From the NCBI RefSeq assembly GCF_947495625.1, contig NZ_CANLZW010000025.1:1-64000 (forward strand): 64,000 nt of DNA. Reading direction: 5' to 3'. The position numbers and the translations under genes were made by a program. Of this stretch, positions 36,591-45,305 are shown piece after piece. This DNA is from an uncultured Cocleimonas sp. (GTDB lineage Bacteria; Pseudomonadota; Gammaproteobacteria; Thiotrichales; Thiotrichaceae). Every line of letters starts with the position of its first letter. Positions within the stretch are counted from its first letter, which is position 1. Under the pieces are notes generated by a model, which saw only the letters and a program-made list of their open reading frames with translations, ran no database searches and was not told the origin of the DNA.

Positions 36591-37247
36591 TTAATGTGAC
36601 AGATATCGGGTGTAACGGTTATACAGCCAATCAACAAAACTGATTACCCCATATATTAGTATGAGATATAAACCTGCTGAGACGGCAAAAACTTCAAACG
36701 GTTTATAGGTTGAACTGATAATACGTTGAGATTGATATGTTAGTTCCACCACGGAAATGATTGAGACCAACGATGAGCCTTTTATTAGAATCACAGCAAG
36801 CACGCCCAAAGAACGAATCATAAGTCCTGCAGCTTGCGGCAAAATAATCGAAATCATGGTTTGCGTTCTAGAGAAACCCAGAGAGCGCGAGGCTTCATTT
36901 TGCCCGTTATCGACTGCCAGGAGGGAGCCACGAATAGCTTCGGACATATAGGCACCGATGTTTAAACCCAGGGCCAGAACACCTGCGGTGTATGCATCCA
37001 GATTTATACCAAACGCCGAACCACCGTAATAGAAAATGAGTAGTTGTACGAAAAATGGTGTTCCCCGAATCACACTGACGTAAATTCTGGCAGGCCACCT
37101 GATTAAACGAAAAGCCGAGGCGCGCATCATGACTAAAATAGTCGCCACTAATAGACCCAAAATAAATCCCAGCACCGAGATAGTGACGGTGATCCACGCT
37201 GCTTTTAGTAGCAGAGGTGTAATCTCCCACATTAAAGCAAAATCCAT
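36591..37247 (-). CDS. Polar amino-acid ABC transporter, permease subunit 1
   Basis: A 218-residue HisQ-type permease, five helices, with the EAA loop NEASRSLGFSRTQTMISIILPQAA. ATG 37247 is chosen because GGGAGGGG lies directly upstream; the longer reading to 37286 includes that ribosome binding site. Separated from the binding-protein gene by 113 bp holding a stem-loop, which would let the binding protein be made in excess. Confidence 0.92.
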   Translation of the reverse strand: MDFALMWEITPLLLKAAWITVTISVLGFILGLLVATILVMMRASAFRLIRWPARIYVSVIRGTPFFVQLLIFYYGGSAFGINLDAYTAGVLALGLNIGAYMSEAIRGSLLAVDNGQNEASRSLGFSRTQTMISIILPQAAGLMIRSLGVLAVILIKGSSLVSIISVVELTYQSQRIISSTYKPFEVFAVSAGLYLILIYGVISFVDWLYNRYTRYLSH

Positions 37248-37293
37248 AACCCCTCCCTGCCTTTTACTATTACATCCCAAAAACAAGACCAGC

Positions 37294-37323
37294 GGCCAAG
37301 AGCTCTTCTCTCAACCGTTGGCC
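37294..37323 (-). terminator. Intercistronic stem-loop after the binding-protein gene
   Basis: GGCCAA (37294-37299) and TTGGCC (37318-37323) pair around an 18-nt loop. On the minus strand it is followed by a moderately T-rich stretch. It probably protects or attenuates the message between the binding protein and the permeases. Confidence 0.6.
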
Positions 37324-37360
37324 TTAATCTGTATATGTTTATATTACTTGTTGTAAAAAC

Positions 37361-38158
37361 TTACTTTGAGATGTCAAAACCTATCCACTTATCCATAAGA
37401 GTGGCGTAAGTACCATCAGCTTTAATTTCATCTAAAGCTTTTTGAATGGCTGCTTTTAATTCCGTCTGATTACGCTGAACAGTAATTGCTGCAGGGTATT
37501 TTTTCAGACCGTCTGCTGCAATACGGCGGAACTTATAACCTTTTTCTTTCATCGCAATAGCTACAGGCACATCATCAACAGCAATGGCTTCCACACGACC
37601 AGTATCCAAAGCCAACAATAAATCTGGCAAACCCTGGAAAGTCTGGTTAGACCATGACCCCTTTCCTTCTTTTACCATGTTCACTGCCCAGGTGTTTGCG
37701 GTCTCACCCAAGGTTGTACCCATAGTTTTGCCATTCATATCAGCTACTGTTTTTACAGAAGAATCTTCTTTGGTGTACAAAGCAGATCCCGCCCAATAGT
37801 AGTCACTTGTAAAATCAACGGCTTTTCTACGCTCTTCAGTATCACTCATAGAGCAGATACAAGTATCATACTTTCCCGCGACCAAAGCGGCGATAATGCC
37901 ATTCCACGGAGTAGTGGTCACTTCTGCTTTCAAGCCCATTTTTTTGGCAATGGCGTTAGCAACATCCACATCAAAACCCTTTACATTGCCTTCTTTATCA
38001 ACAAAGCTAAATGGTGGATATGCGCCTGAATTGGACACCTTAAGCACTCCACTTTCTTTGATCTCAGCAAAGTCTCGCGCTTGGCTGACAGAGAACGGCA
38101 GCATAATCAATAGTGCTGCAGCTGTTAATGCAACTCGAGTTTTAGTCAAAAATTTCAT
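37361..38158 (-). CDS. Amino-acid ABC transporter periplasmic binding protein
   Basis: A 265-residue family 3 solute-binding protein (HisJ/FliY/ArgT fold). Signal peptide 1-27 (cleaved after VSQA). The mature protein starts RDFAEIKESGVLKVSNSGAYPPFSF, with GFDVDVANAIAKKMG, and the ligand loop shows TEERRKAVDFTSDYY. It captures an amino-acid-like compound; the binding pocket alone does not reveal which one. ATG 38158 has GGAG 11 bases upstream. Two Cys near residue 110 (TCICS) are unusual at that site. Confidence 0.92.
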   Translation of the reverse strand: MKFLTKTRVALTAAALLIMLPFSVSQARDFAEIKESGVLKVSNSGAYPPFSFVDKEGNVKGFDVDVANAIAKKMGLKAEVTTTPWNGIIAALVAGKYDTCICSMSDTEERRKAVDFTSDYYWAGSALYTKEDSSVKTVADMNGKTMGTTLGETANTWAVNMVKEGKGSWSNQTFQGLPDLLLALDTGRVEAIAVDDVPVAIAMKEKGYKFRRIAADGLKKYPAAITVQRNQTELKAAIQKALDEIKADGTYATLMDKWIGFDISK

Positions 38159-38239
38159 AGTTATTTCTCCAAAGTAAAAGTTAGTTTTTTGTATCATCGT
38201 AAGTCAATGCGCTGTTTTTCCCCTCCTATTTCAATTCAA

Positions 38240-39343
38240 TTAATTATCGACAAAACGTGCTGGTGAAAGAGCCGTTTCCAATTCTGGATGGGATGATTTT
38301 CCTTCTAACAAATCAGCAGCAATCTGACTTAGTGCTGGTGCAGTTTGAATCCCATAACCACCTTGTCCTGCTAACCAGAAAAAACCCTCACTTCTTGGGT
38401 CAAAACCAACTACCGGTGTATTATCTGGAGCGAAAGTGCGTAATCCCGCCCATTTATTTTCAATCCGTGTTACATCGAGATCAACCGCCGACTCGAAGCG
38501 GTGTATGCCTTCGGCTATCACCATATCATCAGGGTAAATATCACAAGCTGGCACAGGGTCAGCATCCGCTGGTGAAATAAGCAGCTTGCCACTCTCAGGT
38601 TTTGCATACCAGTTATCACCGGCATCGCAGAACAATGGCCAGTTTTCAGAGTCGCAATTGTCTGGTAGCGACGTAACAATAATACTTCGACGTTTAGGCG
38701 TCAGACCCACAGGCGTTATCGATGCTAGTTTTGCTACTGCGTCGGCCCACGCACCAGCAGAGTTAACGACTGTTTTTGTAAGGTACGTTTTAGAACCCGT
38801 ATCAACAACCCAGCCATCAGTTGTTTTTTCTAGAGACAGCACCTCGCTTTGACATTCCAAAACACACCCGTTTTTAGCAGCTTGTTTTAGCCAGCGTTGA
38901 TGCATCCCTGCCACATCGATATCATAGGCTTCGGGTTCGTAGACGGCGCGGTTAAAAGTCTCTGGTCGTAGTAGTGGTACAAGTTCGAGCGCTTGCTGAA
39001 CATTGATTTCCTTTAAAATCGGATTATCCTGTAAAAACGATTCAAACATCTCATCCTGTCCGTGTAAGCAAATACTGAGAAAGCCGCGTTGGCTTAACAC
39101 TGATTCGTCTTCTTTGCTATCAACCTGAGGATCGTTGAAAAAAGGAAGGCTCAGTTCGTTTAATGCACGAATGGTGACGTTTCCGTAACTGCGGATGTAA
39201 AGCGCCGCCGAACGACCTGTACTATGGAATCCAGGTTGCGGCTCCATTTCCAGCATTAAAATACGTTTACTATCCTGCAAATGAGCCGCAAGTCCGGCAC
39301 CGCAAATCCCGGAACCGATTATGATTATGTCAAAATCATGCAT
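38240..39343 (-). CDS. FAD-dependent amine/D-amino-acid oxidoreductase (DAO family)
   Basis: A 367-residue flavoenzyme of the DadA/glycine-oxidase (DAO) superfamily. The dinucleotide-binding motif is GSGICG (10-15) with Glu32 (LMLEMEPQPGFHSTGRSAA), and the C-terminal GFFWLAGQGGYGIQTAPALS completes the FAD site. Such enzymes oxidise secondary or D-amines to imines, the substrate type of RidA. No membrane segment is visible. It lies between the deacetylase and binding-protein genes of the operon. Confidence 0.88.
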   Translation of the reverse strand: MHDFDIIIIGSGICGAGLAAHLQDSKRILMLEMEPQPGFHSTGRSAALYIRSYGNVTIRALNELSLPFFNDPQVDSKEDESVLSQRGFLSICLHGQDEMFESFLQDNPILKEINVQQALELVPLLRPETFNRAVYEPEAYDIDVAGMHQRWLKQAAKNGCVLECQSEVLSLEKTTDGWVVDTGSKTYLTKTVVNSAGAWADAVAKLASITPVGLTPKRRSIIVTSLPDNCDSENWPLFCDAGDNWYAKPESGKLLISPADADPVPACDIYPDDMVIAEGIHRFESAVDLDVTRIENKWAGLRTFAPDNTPVVGFDPRSEGFFWLAGQGGYGIQTAPALSQIAADLLEGKSSHPELETALSPARFVDN

Positions 39344-39393
39344 TGTGATTTATTTCAATTCGTTGCATCAAAGTGTAATTCACTTATATATAT

Positions 39394-40431
39394 TCATATT
39401 GGCAAGCGATGATTCTTTTCGAATCCCTGCAAAAAAGAGTCGAGATTCTTACCAAGACTTTCACTAAGGTAACCACCTTCTTGCACCAGCACAGTGGGTT
39501 TCCCGAGTTGCGCGAGCCTCTCTCCAATTCGTTTAAATCCTTTAGTCGTTACATTAAGTCCACCAAAAGGATCATCGATAGAGGCATCCAGACCAAGTGC
39601 TACTACAATGGCATCTGGCGAAAACATCTCTACCGTTTCAAGTAGATGATCTAACCCAGCGATAAAGGCATCATCGTCAGATTGCCTCGGTAACGGCACA
39701 TTCAGATTATAACCAAAACCTTGGTCTCGACCTCGCTCATTCGCATACCCCCAGAAAAATGGATAAAAATTAATGGGGTCCGCATGGATGGAGACAGTAA
39801 ATACATCGTCCCGCTCGTAGAAAATATCCTGTGTCCCATTACCATGATGCAAATCAACATCGATGATCGCGACACGATTGTAAAAACTGCGTAAGTGTTG
39901 TGCCGCAACTGCTGAATTATTTAGAAAACAAAATCCACCTGCCATATCCCTGAATGCATGATGCCCTGGTGGACGACAAAGCGCGTATGCAGCGGGTTCA
40001 CCATCCAACACGAGCTGTGCTGCAGTGCCTGCGCTATGCGCGCTACTGACTACAGCTCCAAAAGTCTCAGCAGATATCGGGCAGGCAGTATCTGCCATGT
40101 GATAACCAGCTTGACCCACTGCTGAAGCAGGATAATTACCATCGTGACGATTCGGGTGGATATTTGGTATCACTTCTTCAGAAGCGTTATCGAGATTTTG
40201 CCAACGTTTGTAAATATTCTTAAGAAACAGAAGGTACTCAGGAGAATGGACTTCTGAGATCAACGTAAGTCCTGAGTTTTTTGATTCTACTTGTTCACAT
40301 CCTGCGGATATAGCCGCAGCCAACAGTGCATCAGCACGTTGCGGAACTTCTGGATTTTTGGACTGCTCTCCGCTAGATAAATAAAACGATGGGTCATGCC
40401 TAGCTTGAGATACTGAATAAATGACCTTCAT
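39394..40431 (-). CDS. HDAC-fold acetylpolyamine / acetyl-lysine-type deacetylase
   Basis: A 345-residue zinc deacetylase of the arginase/HDAC fold, close in length to bacterial acetylpolyamine amidohydrolases. Active-site residues: His157-His158 (RPPGHHA), zinc ligands Asp193 and His195 (IDVDLHHGNGTQD) and Asp282 (ALGLDASIDDP), and a Tyr in EGGYL (321). It removes acetyl groups from the terminal amine of long flexible substrates such as acetylputrescine or N-epsilon-acetyl-lysine. ATG 40431 has AGGT upstream; the longer reading is rejected. First gene of the operon, directly facing the LysR gene. Confidence 0.9.
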   Translation of the reverse strand: MKVIYSVSQARHDPSFYLSSGEQSKNPEVPQRADALLAAAISAGCEQVESKNSGLTLISEVHSPEYLLFLKNIYKRWQNLDNASEEVIPNIHPNRHDGNYPASAVGQAGYHMADTACPISAETFGAVVSSAHSAGTAAQLVLDGEPAAYALCRPPGHHAFRDMAGGFCFLNNSAVAAQHLRSFYNRVAIIDVDLHHGNGTQDIFYERDDVFTVSIHADPINFYPFFWGYANERGRDQGFGYNLNVPLPRQSDDDAFIAGLDHLLETVEMFSPDAIVVALGLDASIDDPFGGLNVTTKGFKRIGERLAQLGKPTVLVQEGGYLSESLGKNLDSFLQGFEKNHRLPI

Positions 40432-40537
40432 AAATATTACCTGATTCAACACCAACACATAAGCAGATATTGCAGTTTTGTTTATATAAAGGTATTTTAC
40501 AAATTACTAATAAATATATTCAATATAGCGTAAAACT
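40432..40537. promoter_or_regulatory. Divergent promoter region of the operon and its LysR gene
   Basis: A 106-bp AT-rich gap between the LysR gene and the first operon gene. Imperfect palindromic AT stretches (around ATTCAATATAGCG) could be LysR sites, but no clear -35/-10 set can be fixed by eye. By family habit the LysR protein binds here. Confidence 0.45.
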
Positions 40538-41479
40538 ATGAAAGAACCTGTTTGGAAACTCGACTGGAACCTGCTACGCACCTATATGGTCATAGTGCAG
40601 GAAGGAAGTATAACCTCCGCTGCGAACAGGCTTTCACAGACACAACCGAGTATATCTAATGCACTCAAGCGCCTTGAAGAACGGTTAGAAAGAAAGCTCA
40701 TTCAGCGTCGCCCTGGCCGTTTTGAATTAACCAAACCTGGACGCCTATTATTCGAAGAATCAGTGGAAATCTTTGGCACCATCTCACGTCTCACCGTATT
40801 AATGCGCGACGTTCAGGAAGAACTCAGTGGACATGTACGTATCAGCATGGCCAGCCACATAACCAGCCCAATTGTCGACAAAGCACTCGCAGACTTTCAC
40901 GCCAGTCACCCAAAAGTGACTTTCAATATACAAGTTCTCACGAGCCGCAATGTCCAGCGCTCCGTGTTACAAAAAGACGCAAGCTTCGGATTATCACTCT
41001 CGATGGAATCCAATTCACGCTTAAATTACACTCATCTCTATCGGGAACATTTCGGCTTTTTCTGCGGGCCTGAACATCATCTATTTGGCATCGAAGGCGT
41101 TGACATCTCACAATTGAGCAACGAGCCTTTGGTCTCCTTTCAGTCTGATCAGCTATCTGACGCATTACGTTCAGTCGCCCTGATGCGGATAACTGAAGAT
41201 ATGCGAGGTCCCGTAGTCGGTACGTCCGCAAATCTTGAAGAGGTAAAACGAATGATTATCAACGGATTAGGAATCGGGCCGCTTCCTGTGCATGTAGTTA
41301 GCAGAGATATCCGCGACGGATTGCTTTGGCGTTTGCCTCCTTATGATTCTAGACTTATCGTAGATGTAGACCTCGTTACCAATCCACGGACTCACCTTTC
41401 TCGCGCAGAATCAGGATTGATTGAACAGTTGATCAAAGCTACCAGCAATCTTTCACTGACTGAAAGAACTTATGGTTAA
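40538..41479 (+). CDS. LysR-family transcriptional regulator
   Basis: A 313-residue regulator: N-terminal winged helix (about 9-67, with GSITSAANRLSQTQPSISNALKRLEERL) and a C-terminal periplasmic-binding-protein-like effector domain (about 95-300). Divergent position next to the catabolic operon strongly suggests that it controls that operon, probably activating it when an intermediate or the substrate is present (family habit plus inference). Confidence 0.9.
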   Translation: MKEPVWKLDWNLLRTYMVIVQEGSITSAANRLSQTQPSISNALKRLEERLERKLIQRRPGRFELTKPGRLLFEESVEIFGTISRLTVLMRDVQEELSGHVRISMASHITSPIVDKALADFHASHPKVTFNIQVLTSRNVQRSVLQKDASFGLSLSMESNSRLNYTHLYREHFGFFCGPEHHLFGIEGVDISQLSNEPLVSFQSDQLSDALRSVALMRITEDMRGPVVGTSANLEEVKRMIINGLGIGPLPVHVVSRDIRDGLLWRLPPYDSRLIVDVDLVTNPRTHLSRAESGLIEQLIKATSNLSLTERTYG

Positions 41480-41527
41480 CAGGCTCATGAAAAACGAATT
41501 TTTAAATTCACGCGGTAAGTCAGATTA

Positions 41528-41618
41528 AGGACCACCACTCCTCACCTTTTGAATGACATCTCGCTTTTGTTCTATAAAAATGATATTGAAATTTATGCTT
41601 TGCGGAGACACTTTTTCT
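41528..41618 (+). repeat. Decayed C-run repeat (long form, type I filling)
   Basis: The order CTCACCTTTTGAATGACATC, then TTGTTCTATAAAAATG, then AATTTATGCTTTGCGG, then CACTTTTT follows the long type I copies, but the C-run has been interrupted (ACCACCACTCC). It looks like an old copy. Confidence 0.65.
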
Positions 41619-41648
41619 TTGTAAACAAATGAATTAAGAGTCATAGCT

Positions 41649-41692
41649 AGAGACGAATGAGAGACGAATGAGAGACGAACGAGAGACAAAGC
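41649..41692. repeat. Tandem 11-bp repeat, four units
   Basis: Units AGAGACGAATG, AGAGACGAATG, AGAGACGAACG and AGAGACAAAGC follow each other without gaps, about 110-150 bp upstream of the RhlE start codon. Confidence 0.85.
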
Positions 41693-41798
41693 AGAGGTAC
41701 AATAAATTGCCTCTACTTCTCGACCACTAACAGGCATCATAGTCAAAACTTAATCAAATACTAATCAATACTTTTATCAATCCAAGGAATGTGCATTT

Positions 41799-43097
41799 AT
41801 GTCATTTGGCTCTTTAGGCTTGTCTGATGAGCTGTTGAAAACCGTTGCAGAGCAAGGTTATACAACGCCATCATCGATACAAATTGAAGCTATTCCAGCA
41901 GTGCTTAGTCAGCGTGATGTTATGGCAGTGGCGCATACTGGTACGGGTAAGACGGCTGGCTTTACGCTACCTATGGTGCAGCTATTATCTGGCGGTCTAA
42001 GTCCTGAAAATAGCCCTGAAGCTAAAATTGTACGAGCATTAATCATTGCGCCCACCCGTGAGCTTGCGGCTCAGGTTGCAAACAGCGTTCAAACTTACGG
42101 CCATGACTTGAATATTCGCTCTGCGGCTGTGTTTGGTGGCATGAGGATTGAGCCGCAGATAGCCGAGCTAGCAGGTGGTTTGGATATACTTGTTGCTACA
42201 CCTGGTCGTTTGATTGATCTATATAATCAACAGGCGATTAACTTTGATCAGCTTGAAATTCTGGTCCTGGATGAGGCTGACCGTATGTTGGATTTGGGGT
42301 TTATCGACGATATCCGCCACATCCAAACGTTACTGCCTATGAAACGTCAAACGTTGATGTTTTCAGCGACATTTTCTAAAGGCATCAAGTCGTTTGCTCA
42401 AGGCTTGTTAAATGATCCACTGCTAATTGAAGTTGATATCGATAACAGCACAGTCGATACGATTAAACAGAAAATACATCCTGTAGATAAAGAGCGTAAG
42501 ACTGAGGTGTTGATTCACCTGATTAAACAGAATAAATGGCCGCAAGTATTGGTCTTTGTTCGCACCAAGAGAGAGGCAGATAGTTTGGTCGTCGAGCTGC
42601 AAAATGCAGATATTAATGCCGATTCTATTCACGCGAACAGAACCCAACACGCACGCACACGTGCCTTAGAAGGTTTTAAAAACGAAAGCATTGTTGTATT
42701 AGTAGCCACCGATATTGCCTCTCGCGGCATTGATGTTAACCAACTCCCTTGCGTCGTTAACGTTGACCTTCCCTTTGTGCCTGAAGACTATGTACATCGA
42801 ATTGGTCGTACTGGCCGTGCTGGCTCTTCCGGTGTCGCGATTTCACTATTCAGTGAGGATGAATATAAGCAATTACATTCTATTGAACGCATCATAGGTC
42901 GTAAGTTTGACCGTGAAGTTATCCCAGGATTTGAGCCAAGTGTGGCGGCACTAGCACACCCATCCGCCGATGATGCTGATGAGGAATATGGTAATTTCGA
43001 GCCAGACCCTGTGTCACCGCGTAAAGGTAAAGGCCGAGGAAAATCTAAAGGGCGTAGAAGTCGTGGCAGCAACTCATCTCCGCGAAAGCCTAGATAA
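41799..43097 (+). CDS. rhlE: DEAD-box RNA helicase, RhlE type
   Basis: A 432-residue helicase that unwinds short RNA duplexes using ATP, linked to ribosome assembly and RNA turnover. Q-motif region with FGSLGLSDELL, Walker A AHTGTGKT (45-52), PTRELA, DEAD (158-161), SAT (189-191), and motif VI HRIGRTGRAG. The C-terminus (about 405-432) is a Lys/Arg/Gly-rich tail for RNA binding. The N-terminus MSFGSLGLSDELLKTVAEQGY is close to E. coli RhlE. AAGGA lies upstream of ATG 41799. Confidence 0.88.
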   Translation: MSFGSLGLSDELLKTVAEQGYTTPSSIQIEAIPAVLSQRDVMAVAHTGTGKTAGFTLPMVQLLSGGLSPENSPEAKIVRALIIAPTRELAAQVANSVQTYGHDLNIRSAAVFGGMRIEPQIAELAGGLDILVATPGRLIDLYNQQAINFDQLEILVLDEADRMLDLGFIDDIRHIQTLLPMKRQTLMFSATFSKGIKSFAQGLLNDPLLIEVDIDNSTVDTIKQKIHPVDKERKTEVLIHLIKQNKWPQVLVFVRTKREADSLVVELQNADINADSIHANRTQHARTRALEGFKNESIVVLVATDIASRGIDVNQLPCVVNVDLPFVPEDYVHRIGRTGRAGSSGVAISLFSEDEYKQLHSIERIIGRKFDREVIPGFEPSVAALAHPSADDADEEYGNFEPDPVSPRKGKGRGKSKGRRSRGSNSSPRKPR

Positions 43098-43403
43098 TAA
43101 CCTAGGCAACGGAAAAGTATAATGCTAGTTGCACAGGCTTATAACCCGGATTGCGATTCCACAAGGTATGATGATACGCCCACTGGATTGATAGTGACTT
43201 TGTCATTTAAGCTGAAATATCATTCTTTAAACAAACACTATTATGCAAAGGTCACCCCCCTACTTTTATGAGGTTTTTTCTTATCCTTAAAAAAATCTCA
43301 CCCTTAGGACCGTCGTCATTACATTCCAACGTTGTCTCGACTCATTCTCGGCAAAACCTCGGCTGGGCACTTTTTTAAAACTAAATTTCCGTTTTAATTA
43401 GTT
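43098..43403. other. Intergenic region after rhlE
   Basis: Convergent gap holding C-run repeat copy 13 (43250-43378) and otherwise nothing recognisable. Confidence 0.5.
43250..43378 (+). repeat. C-run repeat, copy 13 (long form, type II filling)
   Basis: GTCACCCCCCTACTTTTATGAGG plus a T-run, then CATTCCAACGTTGTCTCG, and the closing GGGCACTTTTTT. Nearly the same as copy 11, 17 kb away. Confidence 0.9.
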
Positions 43404-43898
43404 CTAACTACGTTTTGAATTCATTTTGTCGATAATCGCCATCCCAATCGCGGATAGAACAAAGGTTAAATGCATAATCACATACCACATGATCTTTTCA
43501 TTATCTGTATCGACAAGGTTCATAAACACTTTGAGTAAGTGAATTGATGAAATAGCCACGATAGATGCCGCGACTTTTTGCTTTAAGCTTCCCGAATCAA
43601 GCTTTCCTAACCAGGCGAGCTTATCCGTTTTCTCATCTAAATCGATGCGCGAGATGAAATTTTCATAACCACTAAACATCACCATCACTAGCAAACCACC
43701 TACCAGCGCTAAGTCAATCAACGACAAAACCACTAATACCAAATCTGATTCAGTCGCACCCAGAATGATTGGGAAAATATGAATCAATTCCTGAAAAAAC
43801 TTAATGCCTAATAAAATCAACGCCAATGAAAGCCCCATGTAAATCGGTGCTAACAACCAACGGCTGGCATAAAAAATTGATTCGACTAACTTTTCCAT
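43404..43898 (-). CDS. YqhA/UPF0114-family membrane protein
   Basis: A 164-residue protein with four predicted helices. The family pattern is clear: [26 protein letters not shown] at the N-terminus, [12 protein letters not shown] in the loop, and [10 protein letters not shown] later. UPF0114 proteins have no proven function; a few sit near stress or transport genes. ATG 43898 is chosen because AAGGA lies upstream and the family starts at MEKLVES. Confidence 0.85.
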   Translation of the reverse strand: MEKLVESIFYASRWLLAPIYMGLSLALILLGIKFFQELIHIFPIILGATESDLVLVVLSLIDLALVGGLLVMVMFSGYENFISRIDLDEKTDKLAWLGKLDSGSLKQKVAASIVAISSIHLLKVFMNLVDTDNEKIMWYVIMHLTFVLSAIGMAIIDKMNSKRS

Positions 43899-43995
43899 AC
43901 TATTCCTTAACATCTGTGACAAAACATACTGAACGCGCGGAAGTATCACTTATTTTTTTGGTTTATTCCAGTAGAGCATAGATGATGATTTCAAA

Positions 43996-44024
43996 GTCAC
44001 CCCCCACCTTTTAGCCGGTTTTTA
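43996..44024 (+). repeat. C-run repeat, copy 14 (short form)
   Basis: GTCACCCCCCACCTTTTAGCCGG and a T-run, between divergent genes. CCACC appears instead of CCTAC, a variant shared with copies 16 and 24. Confidence 0.86.
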
Positions 44025-44165
44025 TTCTTTAATCAAAACCTCAACTGTTGTAAGTTTAAGGCACTTAGTATTATCCTAGCTTCACACATGTAAACACTAT
44101 CAACACCCTGTCATCCTTGCTTGTCTAACAAGTTTTCTAAAACGCTGTTTTAAAAGAGAGACTCT

Positions 44166-45035
44166 ATGATGAACCATCTAAAACTGGCTTTAATCTTTAG
44201 CTTTTCAATAACTCTGATCGCTTCAAAGGTTGTAGCAGATGACTCTCATATTGGTGAAGGCGCACAATCGCTGCCAATTTTTGATGCTCACATTCATTAC
44301 AAAGAACCCGCCTGGGGGCCTTATCCACCCAAAACGATTATTGAAATGATGGATAAATCAGGTGTGGCGATGGGGCTGGTTTCTTCTACACCAGATGAAG
44401 GGACAATCATGCTGTGGAAATACGCACCCGATAGAATCGTGCCAGAGCTTCGTCCTTATCATGGCAATGCAGGTTCATCCAATTGGACCAAAGCACCGGG
44501 AATGGAAGCCTATCTGGAAAAGCGTTTAGATGAATACCCACACGAAGGTATTGGCGAATTTCATCTGCACAATGCAGATCCGGCGGATCGCCCGTTACTG
44601 GAAAAAGTCGCTGCAATGGCGATAAAGCGCGATCTTTATATTCACGTACATTCAGATGCAAAACCTGTCGCTTTTTTGTTTTCCATCGAGCCTAAATTAA
44701 AAATCATCTGGGCACATGCAGGCATGAACGAACCGGCAGACCTAGTCGCTAAAATGATGAGCAAATACAAAAACCTTTGGGCAGATACTTCTTTCAGAGA
44801 AAGCGACATACTCGCAGACGATAATTCAATAGACCCTGAGTGGCGCAAAGTACTGGAGACTTTTCCAGATCGTTTTATGGTGGGGTCGGATACCTGGATC
44901 AATGATCAGTGGGCAGACTATGACGGCATAATGATCCAGAATAGACGCTGGCTTGCACAGTTTAGCCGTGAACACGCAGAGATGTTTGCCTATAAAAATG
45001 CAGAGCGTTTGTTTAAGCGCAAGGTTAAAAAGTAG
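44166..45035 (+). CDS. Exported amidohydrolase-superfamily protein
   Basis: A 289-residue TIM-barrel metal hydrolase with a signal peptide (about 1-24, cut near VVA). Metal-site motifs: His42 and His44 (IFDAHIHY), HVHSD in the middle, WAHAGM, and the final Asp in GSDTW. The pattern resembles the amidohydrolase-2 family, including decarboxylases and lactonases. Periplasmic; the substrate is not readable. The start is either ATG at 44166 or 44169. Confidence 0.82.
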   Translation: MMNHLKLALIFSFSITLIASKVVADDSHIGEGAQSLPIFDAHIHYKEPAWGPYPPKTIIEMMDKSGVAMGLVSSTPDEGTIMLWKYAPDRIVPELRPYHGNAGSSNWTKAPGMEAYLEKRLDEYPHEGIGEFHLHNADPADRPLLEKVAAMAIKRDLYIHVHSDAKPVAFLFSIEPKLKIIWAHAGMNEPADLVAKMMSKYKNLWADTSFRESDILADDNSIDPEWRKVLETFPDRFMVGSDTWINDQWADYDGIMIQNRRWLAQFSREHAEMFAYKNAERLFKRKVKK

Positions 45036-45072
45036 ACAATATAACCCCGCTGAATTAATACAAGAAACTCTA

Positions 45073-45207
45073 AGTCACCCCCCTACTTTTAAGTGACTTT
45101 TCATTTCGTAGTTTGAAATGACAAAAGGAACTTATGCTATGCGGAATGATATTTACGTTTTTTTGCTTAAAAACGTAAATATCATTTATACAGAGCTAGC
45201 CCTTTTA
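45073..45207 (+). repeat. C-run repeat, copy 15 (long form, type I filling)
   Basis: GTCACCCCCCTACTTTTAAG, then GTGACTTTTCATT, hairpin TTTACGTTTT...AAAACGTAAA, then CAGAGCTAGCCC and a T-run. It lines up with copy 6 across about 135 bp. Confidence 0.9.
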
Positions 45208-45305
45208 AACAGTGCTCACCATCTTCTTCCTCCTATCTATTTAACAGCAAATAAAACACAATAGTGCTTTACCGCCCTTTCACTTAACCTGTCGACTTAG
45301 CCTTA

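Larger units (their letters stand above)
41480..41798. other. Intergenic region with a decayed repeat and a tandem repeat
   Basis: No believable gene. It contains a decayed long-form C-run repeat (41528-41618) and four 11-bp tandem units (41649-41692). A 73-codon minus-strand reading frame across both is rejected. Confidence 0.6.

Noticed and set aside
41525-41746. 73-codon minus-strand reading frame upstream of rhlE
   Set aside because: It covers a decayed repeat and the tandem 11-bp units and has no family resemblance.
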